A stretch of 6,771 bases of DNA from Solirubrobacterales bacterium (GCA_009781575.1 WQXW01000094.1:1-6771); one strand, 5' to 3'. Shown: positions 1 to 6,345, counted from the first letter of the stretch. The notes: generated from the letters alone by a model not told the origin. A program made the numbers and translations.

Positions 1-272
1 CCGCGGTCGACGTCGGACATGGGGAAGTACAGCTTGGTGGCCAGCACGTAGGAGTCGCGCTCGTAGTCGGCCAGCACCTCGCCGAGGAGCGTCTCCGCCG
101 CGCCCCGCCCGTACGCGTTGGCGGTGTCGAAGAAGTTGACGCCCGCGTCGAACGCCGCGCGCACGCACGCCTTGGCCCGCTCTCGCTCGATCCCGCCCGA
201 GTAGGTCAGCCACGAGCCGAGGCTGATCTCGGACACATCCAACTCGCTGGAGCCCAGCCTGCGATACCGCAC
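1..272 (-). CDS. Aldo/keto reductase, N-terminal part (runs off window)
   Basis: The reverse strand encodes 90 residues beginning VRYRRLGSSELDVSEISLGS (GTG start read as Met), typical of the NADPH-dependent aldo/keto reductase family, in the branch related to potassium-channel beta subunits. These are soluble TIM-barrel oxidoreductases that reduce aldehydes or ketones; the substrate cannot be told. Visible landmarks are the first beta strand (RRLGSS..VSEISLGSW), the FFDTANAYG motif with candidate catalytic Asp49 and Tyr54, and LATKLYF with candidate catalytic Lys80. The catalytic His and the rest of the barrel lie beyond position 1. The GTG at 272 is chosen because family members start a few residues before RRLG. 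An in-frame TTG lies 18 nt upstream but adds nothing conserved. No Shine-Dalgarno is visible, so the mRNA may be leaderless. The gene diverges from the phosphoribosyltransferase. Confidence 0.93.
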   Translation of the reverse strand, partial: MRYRRLGSSELDVSEISLGSWLTYSGGIERERAKACVRAAFDAGVNFFDTANAYGRGAAETLLGEVLADYERDSYVLATKLYFPMSDVDR

Positions 273-279
273 AGCGCCA

Positions 280-285
280 AGCCTA
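280..285 (-). promoter_or_regulatory. Possible -10 element (TAGGCT) for the aldo/keto reductase
   Basis: TAGGCT on the minus strand fits the actinobacterial -10 pattern TANNNT and ends 7 nt before the GTG start. Transcription would then begin at or next to the start codon, matching the lack of a ribosome binding site. No convincing -35 is seen. A second TAGGCT lies at 326-331 on the same strand. This is weak evidence from a six-base motif. Confidence 0.25.
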
Positions 286-387
286 CCCAACCGCGATCGG
301 TGCGACCGCGCCGCGCGATCGCGACAGCCTATGCTGACGTTGGACCCCCGGCGTCGCGCGCGCGTCGGTCAGGGGAACCCCACGCTG

Positions 388-393
388 AGGAGG
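388..393 (+). promoter_or_regulatory. Perfect Shine-Dalgarno AGGAGG without a canonical start codon
   Basis: AGGAGG is an ideal ribosome binding site placed just before the open frame that encodes the conserved phosphoribosyltransferase N-terminus. The codons at usual spacing are ATC (1 nt away), TCG (4 nt), AGC (7 nt) and ACT (10 nt). None is ATG, GTG or TTG. The site suggests translation begins here, by an unusual start or from a start codon lost by mutation or sequence error. Confidence 0.45.
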
Positions 394-496
394 CATCTCG
401 AGCACTCACTCCTCCGAGATCGAGTCCTTCGCCGACCGGCGGCACGCCGGGGCCGCGCTCGCCCGGGCGCTGGGCCATCTCGCGCCCGAGCGCCCC
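389..496 (+). other. Conserved N-terminal coding stretch of the phosphoribosyltransferase, no normal start codon
   Basis: This stretch is open in the same frame as the gene at 497-1105, following a TGA at 386-388. It reads ...SEIESFADRRHAGAALARAL and then GHLAPERP before joining VVLGLARGG. The pattern FxDRxxAGxxLAxxL is the usual N-terminus of this family, where it forms the first helix before the VVLGLxRGG strand, so it is very likely translated. Third positions are G or C in nearly every codon, as in the rest of the gene. The only candidate start is a CTG at 470, which would already discard the conserved helix. Confidence 0.7.
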
Positions 497-1105
497 GTGG
501 TGCTGGGGCTGGCGCGTGGCGGCGTGCCGGTCGCCCACGAGGTGGCCCGCGAGCTGGGCGCCCCACTCGATGTGCTGGTGGTGTGCAAGATCGGCGCGCC
601 CGGCAATCCCGAGCTGGGCCTCGGCGCGATCGCCGAGGGCGGCGTGCGCGTGCTCGGCGTGGAGGTCCTGCGCGCGCTGCTGGTGACTCCCGAGGAGATC
701 GACGACGGCGTGCGCGCGGCCGCGCGCGAGGTGCAGGAGCGCGTGCGCCGCTACCGCGGCGAGGGCGCGCCGCTCGCGCTCCAGGGACGCACCGCGGTGA
801 TAGTCGACGACGGGCTGGCCACCGGCGGCACCGCTGTCGCCGCCGCGCGCGCGGCGCGGGAGCGGGGCGCGCGCCGCGTGGTGGTGGCGGTGCCCGTGGG
901 CGCGCCCACCACCGTGGCCACGGTGCGCGGCGAGGCCGACGAGGTGGTCTGCCTGCTCGAACCCGACCCGATGTGGGCGATCGGCCTCTGGTATGAGAAC
1001 TTCGCGCAGGTGTCCGACGAGGAGGTCGCGCAGCTGCTGGCCGGTGGGCGCGCGGGCGAGGGCGAGGAGCCCGCGGCGGGAGGCGAGCAGCGGCCGCGCG
1101 GCTAG
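497..1105 (+). CDS. Predicted phosphoribosyltransferase (COG1926-like)
   Basis: From the first usable start (GTG 497) the product is 202 residues; with the upstream in-frame part it would be about 235, closer to the family norm. Recognisable blocks are VVLGLARGGVPVAHEVAREL, LDVLVVCKIGAPGNPELGLG, and the PRPP-binding signature TAVIVDDGLATGGT at residues 99-112, whose paired Asp and TGGT loop bind the ribose-phosphate of PRPP. The ADEVVCLLEPDPMWAIGLWY block and YENFAQVSDEEV end the domain, followed by a Gly/Glu-rich tail of about 25 residues. Members of this cytosolic family are predicted to transfer phosphoribose, but the acceptor is unknown and they are not assigned to a classical purine or pyrimidine salvage step. 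The gene stands alone on the plus strand, diverging from the reductase and converging on dnaE2. A T-rich stretch (1130-1139) follows the stop, with no clear hairpin. The start is unresolved. Confidence 0.88.
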   Translation: MVLGLARGGVPVAHEVARELGAPLDVLVVCKIGAPGNPELGLGAIAEGGVRVLGVEVLRALLVTPEEIDDGVRAAAREVQERVRRYRGEGAPLALQGRTAVIVDDGLATGGTAVAAARAARERGARRVVVAVPVGAPTTVATVRGEADEVVCLLEPDPMWAIGLWYENFAQVSDEEVAQLLAGGRAGEGEEPAAGGEQRPRG

Positions 1106-1148
1106 CGGCCTCGGAGAGGAGGTGCGGGGTTTTGCTTTTGCGGCTCCT

Positions 1149-1247
1149 CGAACACACCTGTCTGAGGGGCCGTTGGGGGATTCAAAAAGAGGATTCGTTC
1201 CGCGCGGAACCAATCCTCAAAACAAAAAACGGAACGGACGGAGCTCG
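1149..1247 (+). repeat. 99-bp repeat, copy A (left flank of the SOS operon)
   Basis: This segment matches the reverse complement of 6346-6444 at 91 of 99 positions with no gap. The differences fall at repeat positions 8, 20, 49, 69, 70, 80, 84 and 90. Its core is a 30-nt imperfect palindrome (1189-1218) flanked by A-rich tracts. Identity ends at CGAACAC on the outer side and GGAGCTCG on the inner side. It fills most of the gap between the converging phosphoribosyltransferase and dnaE2 genes. No target-site duplication is apparent. Confidence 0.95.
1184..1218 (-). terminator. Intrinsic terminator downstream of dnaE2
   Basis: Read on the minus strand, 42 nt after the dnaE2 stop, GAGGATT-G-GTTCCGC pairs with GCGGAAC-G-AATCCTC. 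This gives 14 pairs interrupted by one G-G mismatch, with the inner CGCG probably forming the loop. The run TTTTT follows at once (complement of 1184-1188). This is a classical rho-independent terminator for the imuB-dnaE2 operon. On the plus strand the hairpin is followed by A-rich sequence, so it should not terminate the phosphoribosyltransferase transcript. Confidence 0.85.
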
Positions 1248-1259
1248 GCCCTGTCGGCC

Positions 1260-4200
1260 TCAGCGGCGGCGCCCGCGCGCGAAGCTCATGACCGGGGGCG
1301 CCACCGCGCGGAAGTCGCCCGCGCCCTCCCGCCCTGGGTCCCCCTGCTCGCCGGCCTCCCCCGAGCGCTCCCGCTCGGGCAGGTGGCGGAGCTCGGCCAG
1401 CTCGCCCACCCCCAGCGGCTCGATCGCCCTCGCCACCACGTTCACCGCGCCCCCGCCGCGGGGGTGGCGCTCGAGCCGCCCCGCGATACGGAGCAGCGGC
1501 TCCGTGCGGATCGGCCCCCGCCGCGCCCCATACAGGGGCGGCGGCACCACCACGTTGACGGTGCCGTGCTCGTCCTCCAGCAGCAGGAACGTCACTCCCC
1601 GGGCGGTGCTGGGGCGCTGGCGCGCGATCACCAGGCCCGCCATCTCGACGGGGCTCCCGTGGCGGCGATTGGCGAGATCGCCCACCGAGCAGAGGCCCTC
1701 CGCGGCGAGGCGCTCGCGCAGCAGCCCCAGGGGGTGGCGGGCCGGCGAGGCGCCGGTGCTGGTGTAGTCGGCCAGCATCGCCTCCCACTCCCCGAGCGCC
1801 GGGAGCGCAGGAGCGCCGGCGCCGGCGCCGGCCTCGAGCTCCAGCGCCAGCTGGATGGGGGCCGCGGCGGCGGGGCCCTCGGCGGGGGGCTCGGGCAGCG
1901 TCCCCGCGCGAGCGCCCACCGGATGGGCGGGCCTCGCGATCCCCAGCCGCCACAGCGCGGCGCGTCGGGCGTGTGGGCCGCCGCCGGCCAGCTCGTCGCA
2001 CGCGCCCGCCCAGGCCAGCCGCTCGAGCGCCGCGGTGGGCAGGCCGGCGCGCGCGGCGAGATCCTCGGGGCTCGCGAAGGGGCCCGCGGCGTCGCGCGCG
2101 CGCACCAGCGCCACGGCGTGCTCCTCGCGCAGGCCCTTCACGCAGCGCAGGCCCAGGCGGATCGCGCCCTCCTGGGTCACCGTGCACTGGTGGTGGCTGT
2201 GGTTGACGTCGACGCCCCACACGCGCAGCCCCCGTCGCTGCGCCTCGTGGATGAGGCTGTCGGGCGCGTAGAAGCCCATCGGCTGCTCGTCCAGCAGCGC
2301 GCAGAGGAACTCCGCGGGATGGTGCACCCGCAGCCAGGTCGACTGGTAGGCCAGCAGGCCGAACGCGGCGCCGTGCGCCTTGGGGAAGCCGAAGCCGGCG
2401 AAGCCGGCCACCATCCCCCACACGCGCTCCGCCGTGTGCTCATCGACGTCGGGATGGGCGGCCAGCGCGCCCTCGATGAAGTGGCGGCGCACACCGTCCA
2501 TCGCCTCGCTGGAGCGCTTGCGGCTCATCGCGCGCCGCAGCCGCTCGGCCTGACCGGCGGTGAAGCCCGCGAAGGCGCGCGCCACTTCGATCACCTGATC
2601 CTGGAAGACGATCGTGCCCAGCGTGCTGTGGAGCGGCCCCGCCAGCGAGGGGTGCTCGTAGGGCACCTCGTACGCCGAATCCGCCAGCTGGCGCTGGCGC
2701 CGTTCGATGTAGGGATTGACCGCGCCCCCCACGATCGGCCCCGGCCTCACCAGCGCCACCTGGACCGTGAGGTCCGCCAGCGAGGCCGGGCGGGTGCGGC
2801 GCAGCGAGCCCATCTGCGCGCGGCTCTCGATCTGGAACACGCCCGTGGTCTCCGCGCGCTGGATGCACTCGAATGTGGCGGGATCGTCGAAGGGGATGCG
2901 GCTCAGATCGACGCGCTCGCCGGTGCGCCCGGCGATCAGCTCCACGCAGCGCTCCACCGCGGACAGCATCCCCAGCCCCAGCAGGTCGATCTTCAAAAAG
3001 CGCGCGTCCGCGCAGGAGTCCTTGTCCCACTGCACGATCTGCCGGCCCCGCATGGCCGCCGGCACCACCGGGCAGCAGTCGACCAGGGGCGCGGTCGAGA
3101 TGATCATGCCGCCCGAGTGCTGGGAGAGGTGGCGCGGCAGCCCGTGGGCCTCCTCCGCGAGGCGCGCCAGCCAGCGCCAGCGCCCCGCGCGCAGGCGCTC
3201 GGAGCCCAGCGAGGTCTGCACCGCCTCGGCCACCGCGCCCTCCCCGCCCCAGCCGTCGGCGGTGCGCGCCACGCGCTCGATCTCGCCGGGCGGCAGCCCC
3301 AGCGCCTTGCCCAGCTCCCGGATCGCCCCACGCGCGCGGAAGGTGGGGAAGGCCGCCACCAGCGCCGAGCGCTCCGGGCCGTAGCGCTCGTGGACACGGG
3401 GGATCAGCCGCTCGCGCACATCGCGCGGGAAGTCGAGATCGATGTCCGGCATGGCCGTGATGTCCTCGTGCAGGAAGCGTCCGATCTCGAGCTGCGAGGC
3501 GATGGGATCGATGTGCGAGAGCCCGCTCAGGTAGCACACGATCGACGACACCGACGAGCCCCTGCCCCGGCCGGGCGGCAGCAGCGCGCGCGCCGCCGCC
3601 GCGCCCCGCACCTCGCGCGCGACCTCGCGCGCCAGCACGAAGATCTCGTGGTGCAACACAAAGAAGCCCGCCAGGTCCAGCGAGTCGATGATCGCCAGCT
3701 CCTCGCGCAGGCGGCCCTCGGCCTGCGCCCGCCCCCGCCCCGGAGCGCCCACGGGGTAGCGCTCCTCGAGGGCCGCCTCACAGATCGCCCGCAGGCGCCG
3801 GCCGGCCTCCACGCTCCCCGAGCCCGGATAGCGATAGCCCAGATCGTGGGTCAAGTCGAAGCGCAGCGCCTCCGCGACACGCACGCTCTCCGCCACCGCC
3901 TCGGGGTGGTCCACGAAGCGCGCCGCCATCGCGCGCGGTGTCGCCAGCACGTGGGCGTGGTTGGGCCGGCGCACGATCTCGCTGGAGTCCAGCGTGCACC
4001 CGTGGCGCAGCGCCACCAACGCGTCCTGCAACAGCGCCCGCGCGGCGGTGTGCGCGTGCACATCGCCCGTGGCCACCGTGGCCACGCCCACCCCGCGCGC
4101 CAGCCGCTCGAGCGCGCGGTTGCGCGCGCGGTCGTTACGCGCGTAGGGGCGCTGGAGCTCCACGCGCAGCCACTCCGGCCCGAACGCCTCGCGCAGCCGC

Positions 4201-4688
4201 TCCAGTGGCGCGCGCTCGTGCACGCCCCGCGCCGCGCAGCCACTCAGGCAGAGCAGCCCCTCGGCGTGGCGCAACACCTCCTCCAACGCCACCGCCGGCT
4301 GCCCCGCGCGCCGCTCGCGCGTGTCCCGCGTGTGGGCGTGGGCCTCCGTGAGCAGCCGGCAGAGGTTGCGCCACCCCTCCCGGTCGCGCACCAGCAGCGT
4401 CAGGTGGCGGAGCTCGTCCCTGCCACCACCACCACCGCCGCCGCCGCCGCGGGACGCCGGGAGCAGCACGCTCAGCTCGGCGCCAAAGATCGCGCGCACA
4501 TCGCTCTCGCGCGCCGCCACCGCCAGCTCCATCGCGCCACACAGCGAGTCGTGGTCGGTGAGCGCCAGCGCCCGGTGGCCCAGCCCCGCGGCCCGCTCCA
4601 CCAGCTCCCCCGGCAGCGAGGCGCCGTCCAGGAAGGAGTACGCCGAGTGGCAGTGCAACTCCACATACGGAGGGGCGCCTCCCGACAT
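1260..4688 (-). CDS. dnaE2: Error-prone DNA polymerase III alpha-type subunit DnaE2 (ImuC)
   Basis: The product (1142 aa from ATG 4688) is a full-length C-family polymerase of the DnaE2/ImuC type, which performs damage-induced translesion synthesis with ImuB. The PHP domain starts at YVELHCHSAYSFLDGAS (HCH at 12-14), with LTDHDS at 43-48 and TGDVHA at 207-212, so metal ligands look retained. The polymerase core has GRGSSVSSIVCYLSG (375-389), PDIDLDF (414-420; candidate catalytic Asp415 and Asp417) and FLKIDLLG (564-571; third Asp568). GFGFPKAHGAAFG (765-777) leads into the helix-hairpin-helix part, and an OB fold follows at about 1014-1049 (VEMAGLVIARQRPS onward). Sequence near YTSTGASPARHPL is DnaE2-like, and the replicative DnaE C-terminus is absent. 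ATG 4688 was preferred to GTG 4742 because it lies just before the conserved PHP strand and has a GGAGG upstream. It is the last gene of the operon. Confidence 0.97.
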   Translation of the reverse strand: MSGGAPPYVELHCHSAYSFLDGASLPGELVERAAGLGHRALALTDHDSLCGAMELAVAARESDVRAIFGAELSVLLPASRGGGGGGGGGRDELRHLTLLVRDREGWRNLCRLLTEAHAHTRDTRERRAGQPAVALEEVLRHAEGLLCLSGCAARGVHERAPLERLREAFGPEWLRVELQRPYARNDRARNRALERLARGVGVATVATGDVHAHTAARALLQDALVALRHGCTLDSSEIVRRPNHAHVLATPRAMAARFVDHPEAVAESVRVAEALRFDLTHDLGYRYPGSGSVEAGRRLRAICEAALEERYPVGAPGRGRAQAEGRLREELAIIDSLDLAGFFVLHHEIFVLAREVAREVRGAAAARALLPPGRGRGSSVSSIVCYLSGLSHIDPIASQLEIGRFLHEDITAMPDIDLDFPRDVRERLIPRVHERYGPERSALVAAFPTFRARGAIRELGKALGLPPGEIERVARTADGWGGEGAVAEAVQTSLGSERLRAGRWRWLARLAEEAHGLPRHLSQHSGGMIISTAPLVDCCPVVPAAMRGRQIVQWDKDSCADARFLKIDLLGLGMLSAVERCVELIAGRTGERVDLSRIPFDDPATFECIQRAETTGVFQIESRAQMGSLRRTRPASLADLTVQVALVRPGPIVGGAVNPYIERRQRQLADSAYEVPYEHPSLAGPLHSTLGTIVFQDQVIEVARAFAGFTAGQAERLRRAMSRKRSSEAMDGVRRHFIEGALAAHPDVDEHTAERVWGMVAGFAGFGFPKAHGAAFGLLAYQSTWLRVHHPAEFLCALLDEQPMGFYAPDSLIHEAQRRGLRVWGVDVNHSHHQCTVTQEGAIRLGLRCVKGLREEHAVALVRARDAAGPFASPEDLAARAGLPTAALERLAWAGACDELAGGGPHARRAALWRLGIARPAHPVGARAGTLPEPPAEGPAAAAPIQLALELEAGAGAGAPALPALGEWEAMLADYTSTGASPARHPLGLLRERLAAEGLCSVGDLANRRHGSPVEMAGLVIARQRPSTARGVTFLLLEDEHGTVNVVVPPPLYGARRGPIRTEPLLRIAGRLERHPRGGGAVNVVARAIEPLGVGELAELRHLPERERSGEAGEQGDPGREGAGDFRAVAPPVMSFARGRRR
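4422..4448 (-). repeat. GGC/GGT trinucleotide tract encoding nine glycines in DnaE2
   Basis: On the coding strand the tract reads (GGC)4(GGT)4GGC and encodes Gly81-89, between LLPASR and RDELRHLTLLV in the PHP domain. This is a surface-loop position where homologues vary in length. Such a pure codon repeat can change length by slippage in three-base steps without breaking the frame. Confidence 0.9.
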
Positions 4689-4702
4689 CGCGCTCGAGCC
4701 GT

Positions 4703-4707
4703 CCTCC
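4703..4707 (-). promoter_or_regulatory. Shine-Dalgarno GGAGG supporting the dnaE2 ATG at 4688
   Basis: GGAGG within GGGGGAGGA lies in the 28-nt gap after the upstream stop codon, 14 nt before ATG 4688. The spacing is longer than ideal. No comparable motif precedes the alternative GTG at 4742, so it favours the shorter DnaE2. Confidence 0.5.
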
Positions 4708-4716
4708 CCCGCGCCC

Positions 4717-5088
4717 TCAGCCGGCCTGGGCGAACCAGCCACCGGCGAGCAGGTCGTGGAAGACCACCACGTTGCGCCCCGAGGCGCTCACCACCTCCCA
4801 GTAGCGCCGCCGCAGCGGCGTGTCGGTCCACCAGCGATCCTCCACCAGCCACGACTCGCGCACCACCTCCACCGCCCGCCCCTCGACCGCCCGCGGCACC
4901 CCGTCGCGGCCCGCCCGCACGCGCACCGCCCGGGGGAGGTTGAGCGGCCGGGGAGCGCCGGGGGCCTGGGGAGTGCCGGGGGCCGAGGGAGTGCCCGGGG
5001 CCCGGGGAGCACGGGGGGTCTGGGGAGCGCCGGGGGCCTGGGGAGCGCCCGGGGCGGGCCGGCGCGAGGAGGACCGTGGTGCGCTCAT
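4717..5088 (-). CDS. Small DUF6504-like protein with Pro-rich repeat N-terminus, between imuB and dnaE2
   Basis: The product is 123 residues. Residues 1-46 are a disordered-looking Pro/Ala/Gly tract built of six-residue repeats (APGAPQ, TPRAPR, APGTPS and similar). Residues 47-123 form a compact domain: PLNLPRAVRVRAGRDGVP, then VEVVRESWLVEDRWWTDTPL, then RRRYWEVVSASGRNVVVFHD, ending in LLAGGWFAQ. The W-x(3)-DxWW-x(5)-RxYWEV...VFxD...W pattern resembles the small family I know as DUF6504, found beside Y-family polymerase genes in actinobacteria and relatives. That name is from memory. Its biochemical role is unknown. ATG 5088 overlaps the imuB TGA (ATGA) and has no Shine-Dalgarno, so translation is probably coupled to imuB. 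Its position inside the SOS operon suggests an accessory to the ImuB/DnaE2 mutasome, an inference from context only. Confidence 0.85.
   Translation of the reverse strand: MSAPRSSSRRPAPGAPQAPGAPQTPRAPRAPGTPSAPGTPQAPGAPRPLNLPRAVRVRAGRDGVPRAVEGRAVEVVRESWLVEDRWWTDTPLRRRYWEVVSASGRNVVVFHDLLAGGWFAQAG
4951..5058. repeat. Six tandem 18-bp units in the DUF6504-like gene
   Basis: On the plus strand, six contiguous 18-bp units each begin GGGAG (4951, 4969, 4987, 5005, 5023) or GGGAGCGCC (5041). Units 1 and 5 are identical (GGGAGCGCCGGGGGCCTG) and the others differ at a few bases. Because 18 is a multiple of three, each unit encodes six residues of the type APGAPQ and copy-number change keeps the frame. 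Confidence 0.95.
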
Positions 5089-6281
5089 CCCGGGAAGGGG
5101 GACAGCGCGACCCGTCGCTCGGGCACGCGCGAGTGGGGGTCGACACACACCACCCGCAACGCCGCCTCGCGGCCGGCCGTGGCGCGCACCTGGTGAAGCG
5201 CCTCCGCGAGCCGCGCTCGCCTGAGCTCGCGATCCTGCTCCAGCAGCTCTCCCTGCTCGCCGCCGACGGGACCGAGGCGCTCGGCGGCGAGGCCCAGCGC
5301 CTCGACCGGAGCCGGCAGGTGGGACAGACGCAGGGAGAGCGCCAGGCGCATGCGCCGCGCGTCGGCCAGCGCCTGGCGAAACGCGACCGGCTCGCGCCAG
5401 GTGCCGCCCTCCACCAGGCGCGCGGAGAGCGTGGCCGCCCGCACCGTGCGCCCCCGCCGCTCGGGGCGCGCGAGCAGGCGCTCCACGAGCACGCCCAGGA
5501 CCTGCTCCAGCGCGGGGCCGAGGCTGGCCTCGCCCAGCTCCACGCTCTCCTCCAGGCGCTCCTCGACGCGGCGGGGGTGCAGCGGGGCGTCCTCCTCGAG
5601 GCAGGCGAGGCGGTGCGCCAGGATCCCGGCCCGGCCGAAGCGATCGGCCATCGCCCCGCGCCCGAGCGCCTCGAGCTGGCCCAGCGTGCGCAGCCCCAGG
5701 CGCCCGAGCGCGGCCACCAGCGCGTCGATCTCCCGATCGCCCTCCCCCCAGAGGCGCAACATCGCCGTGGGCTGGGCGCCCAGCCAGTGGCGGGCCCGAT
5801 CCTCGCCCACCACCAGCGGGCGGCGCACATCGGCGCGCACCGCGGCGCAGAGCGCGCAGAAGCGGGTGGGCCCCGCGCCCAGGCACACCGGGCGGGCGAG
5901 CGCGCGCGACGCCGCGCCCAGCACGCGGGGCAGGCCGCCGTGGACGGCGCGCAGAGCGTCAGATGAAAAGCAGGCCAGGCCCGACCGGACCGGCTCCACC
6001 GCCGCGCCAACGCTCTCCAGCGCCTGTAGCGCGGCCTCCCAGGCCTGGGCCACGCCGAGCGGATCGGCCGGCACCAGCACGAGATCCGGGCAGCGCGCCA
6101 GCGCCTCGCCGAGGGCCATCCCGGCGCGCACCCCCCGCGCGTGCGCCGCCCCCGACACCTCCCCCACGCGCTGCTCGCCGCCGGGCAGCGGGGCGATCGC
6201 CAGCGGCCCGCCCATCAGCGCCTGCGCGCCCCGCGCGGCGACGCTCAGCTCCAATCTCGGCAGGTGGACACAGACGATCAC
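5085..6281 (-). CDS. imuB: ImuB, Y-family polymerase-like mutasome adaptor
   Basis: The product is 398 residues from GTG 6281, starting VIVCVHLPRLELSVAARG. It has the fold order of Y-family polymerases: palm strand 1 at the N-terminus, GVRAGMALGEALARCPDLVLV (50-70), GLACFSSDALRAVHGG (101-116), GAGPTRFCALCAA (135-147), a helix-hairpin-helix-like part LGLRTLGQLEALGRGAMADRFG (195-216), and a little-finger region. The C-terminal VDPHSRVPERRVALSPFPG is typical of ImuB proteins. The acids that bind catalytic metals in Pol IV (DxDxF and SxDE motifs) are replaced by HLPRLEL and FSSDA, so it is probably non-catalytic and recruits DnaE2 to the clamp. A QGELLEQ stretch near 343 may be a degenerate clamp-binding peptide. 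GTG 6281 is chosen because homology begins there and the LexA box lies just upstream; no ribosome binding site is seen. It is the first gene of the operon. Confidence 0.93.
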   Translation of the reverse strand: MIVCVHLPRLELSVAARGAQALMGGPLAIAPLPGGEQRVGEVSGAAHARGVRAGMALGEALARCPDLVLVPADPLGVAQAWEAALQALESVGAAVEPVRSGLACFSSDALRAVHGGLPRVLGAASRALARPVCLGAGPTRFCALCAAVRADVRRPLVVGEDRARHWLGAQPTAMLRLWGEGDREIDALVAALGRLGLRTLGQLEALGRGAMADRFGRAGILAHRLACLEEDAPLHPRRVEERLEESVELGEASLGPALEQVLGVLVERLLARPERRGRTVRAATLSARLVEGGTWREPVAFRQALADARRMRLALSLRLSHLPAPVEALGLAAERLGPVGGEQGELLEQDRELRRARLAEALHQVRATAGREAALRVVCVDPHSRVPERRVALSPFPG

Positions 6282-6283
6282 GA

Positions 6284-6301
6284 TGCGAACACATGTTCGC
6301 A
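6284..6301. promoter_or_regulatory. LexA (SOS) box upstream of imuB
   Basis: TGCGAACACATGTTCGCA has 8-bp perfect inverted arms and only the central base pair asymmetric. It contains the exact actinobacterial/Bacillus LexA core GAAC-N4-GTTC. It ends 2 bp before the imuB GTG, where bound LexA would block transcription until DNA damage. It is the only such core I found in the window. Confidence 0.92.
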
Positions 6302-6321
6302 CAGGGTTCCGGCACCCGCAA
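6293..6321 (-). promoter_or_regulatory. Possible imuB promoter overlapping the LexA box
   Basis: On the minus strand TTGCGG (6316-6321) is followed after exactly 17 bp by GAACAT (6293-6298), which shares the key A at position 2 and T at position 6 with a -10 element. GAACAT is also the first half of the LexA box, so repressor and RNA polymerase would compete. Initiation about 7 nt further would fall within a few bases of GTG 6281, giving a leaderless or nearly leaderless mRNA. Confidence 0.35.
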
Positions 6322-6345
6322 CGGGGAGGCGCCGGCGCCGCCGGG

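Noticed and set aside
331..996. Plus-strand reading frame from ATG 331
   Set aside because: It runs out of frame through the phosphoribosyltransferase and gives Arg-rich shadow sequence. Only its possible frameshift link at 388-393 is noted.
4689..4742. Longer dnaE2 start at GTG 4742
   Set aside because: It adds 18 non-conserved residues, overlaps the upstream gene by 26 nt and has no Shine-Dalgarno. ATG 4688 has GGAGG upstream and lies just before the conserved PHP strand. It cannot be fully excluded.
993..4943. Very long plus-strand open frame (about 1316 codons) opposite dnaE2
   Set aside because: It is antisense to an obvious dnaE2 gene. Long antisense frames are expected at this GC content, and its translation is Arg/Ala/His/Gln-rich without any recognisable domain.
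4951..5058. CRISPR-like array
   Set aside because: The 18-bp units are contiguous with no spacers, lie in frame inside a gene and encode hexapeptide repeats.
5085..6281. Active DinB/Pol IV instead of ImuB
   Set aside because: The metal-binding acidic motifs are absent, and the neighbours (LexA box, DUF6504-like gene, dnaE2) match a mutasome operon.
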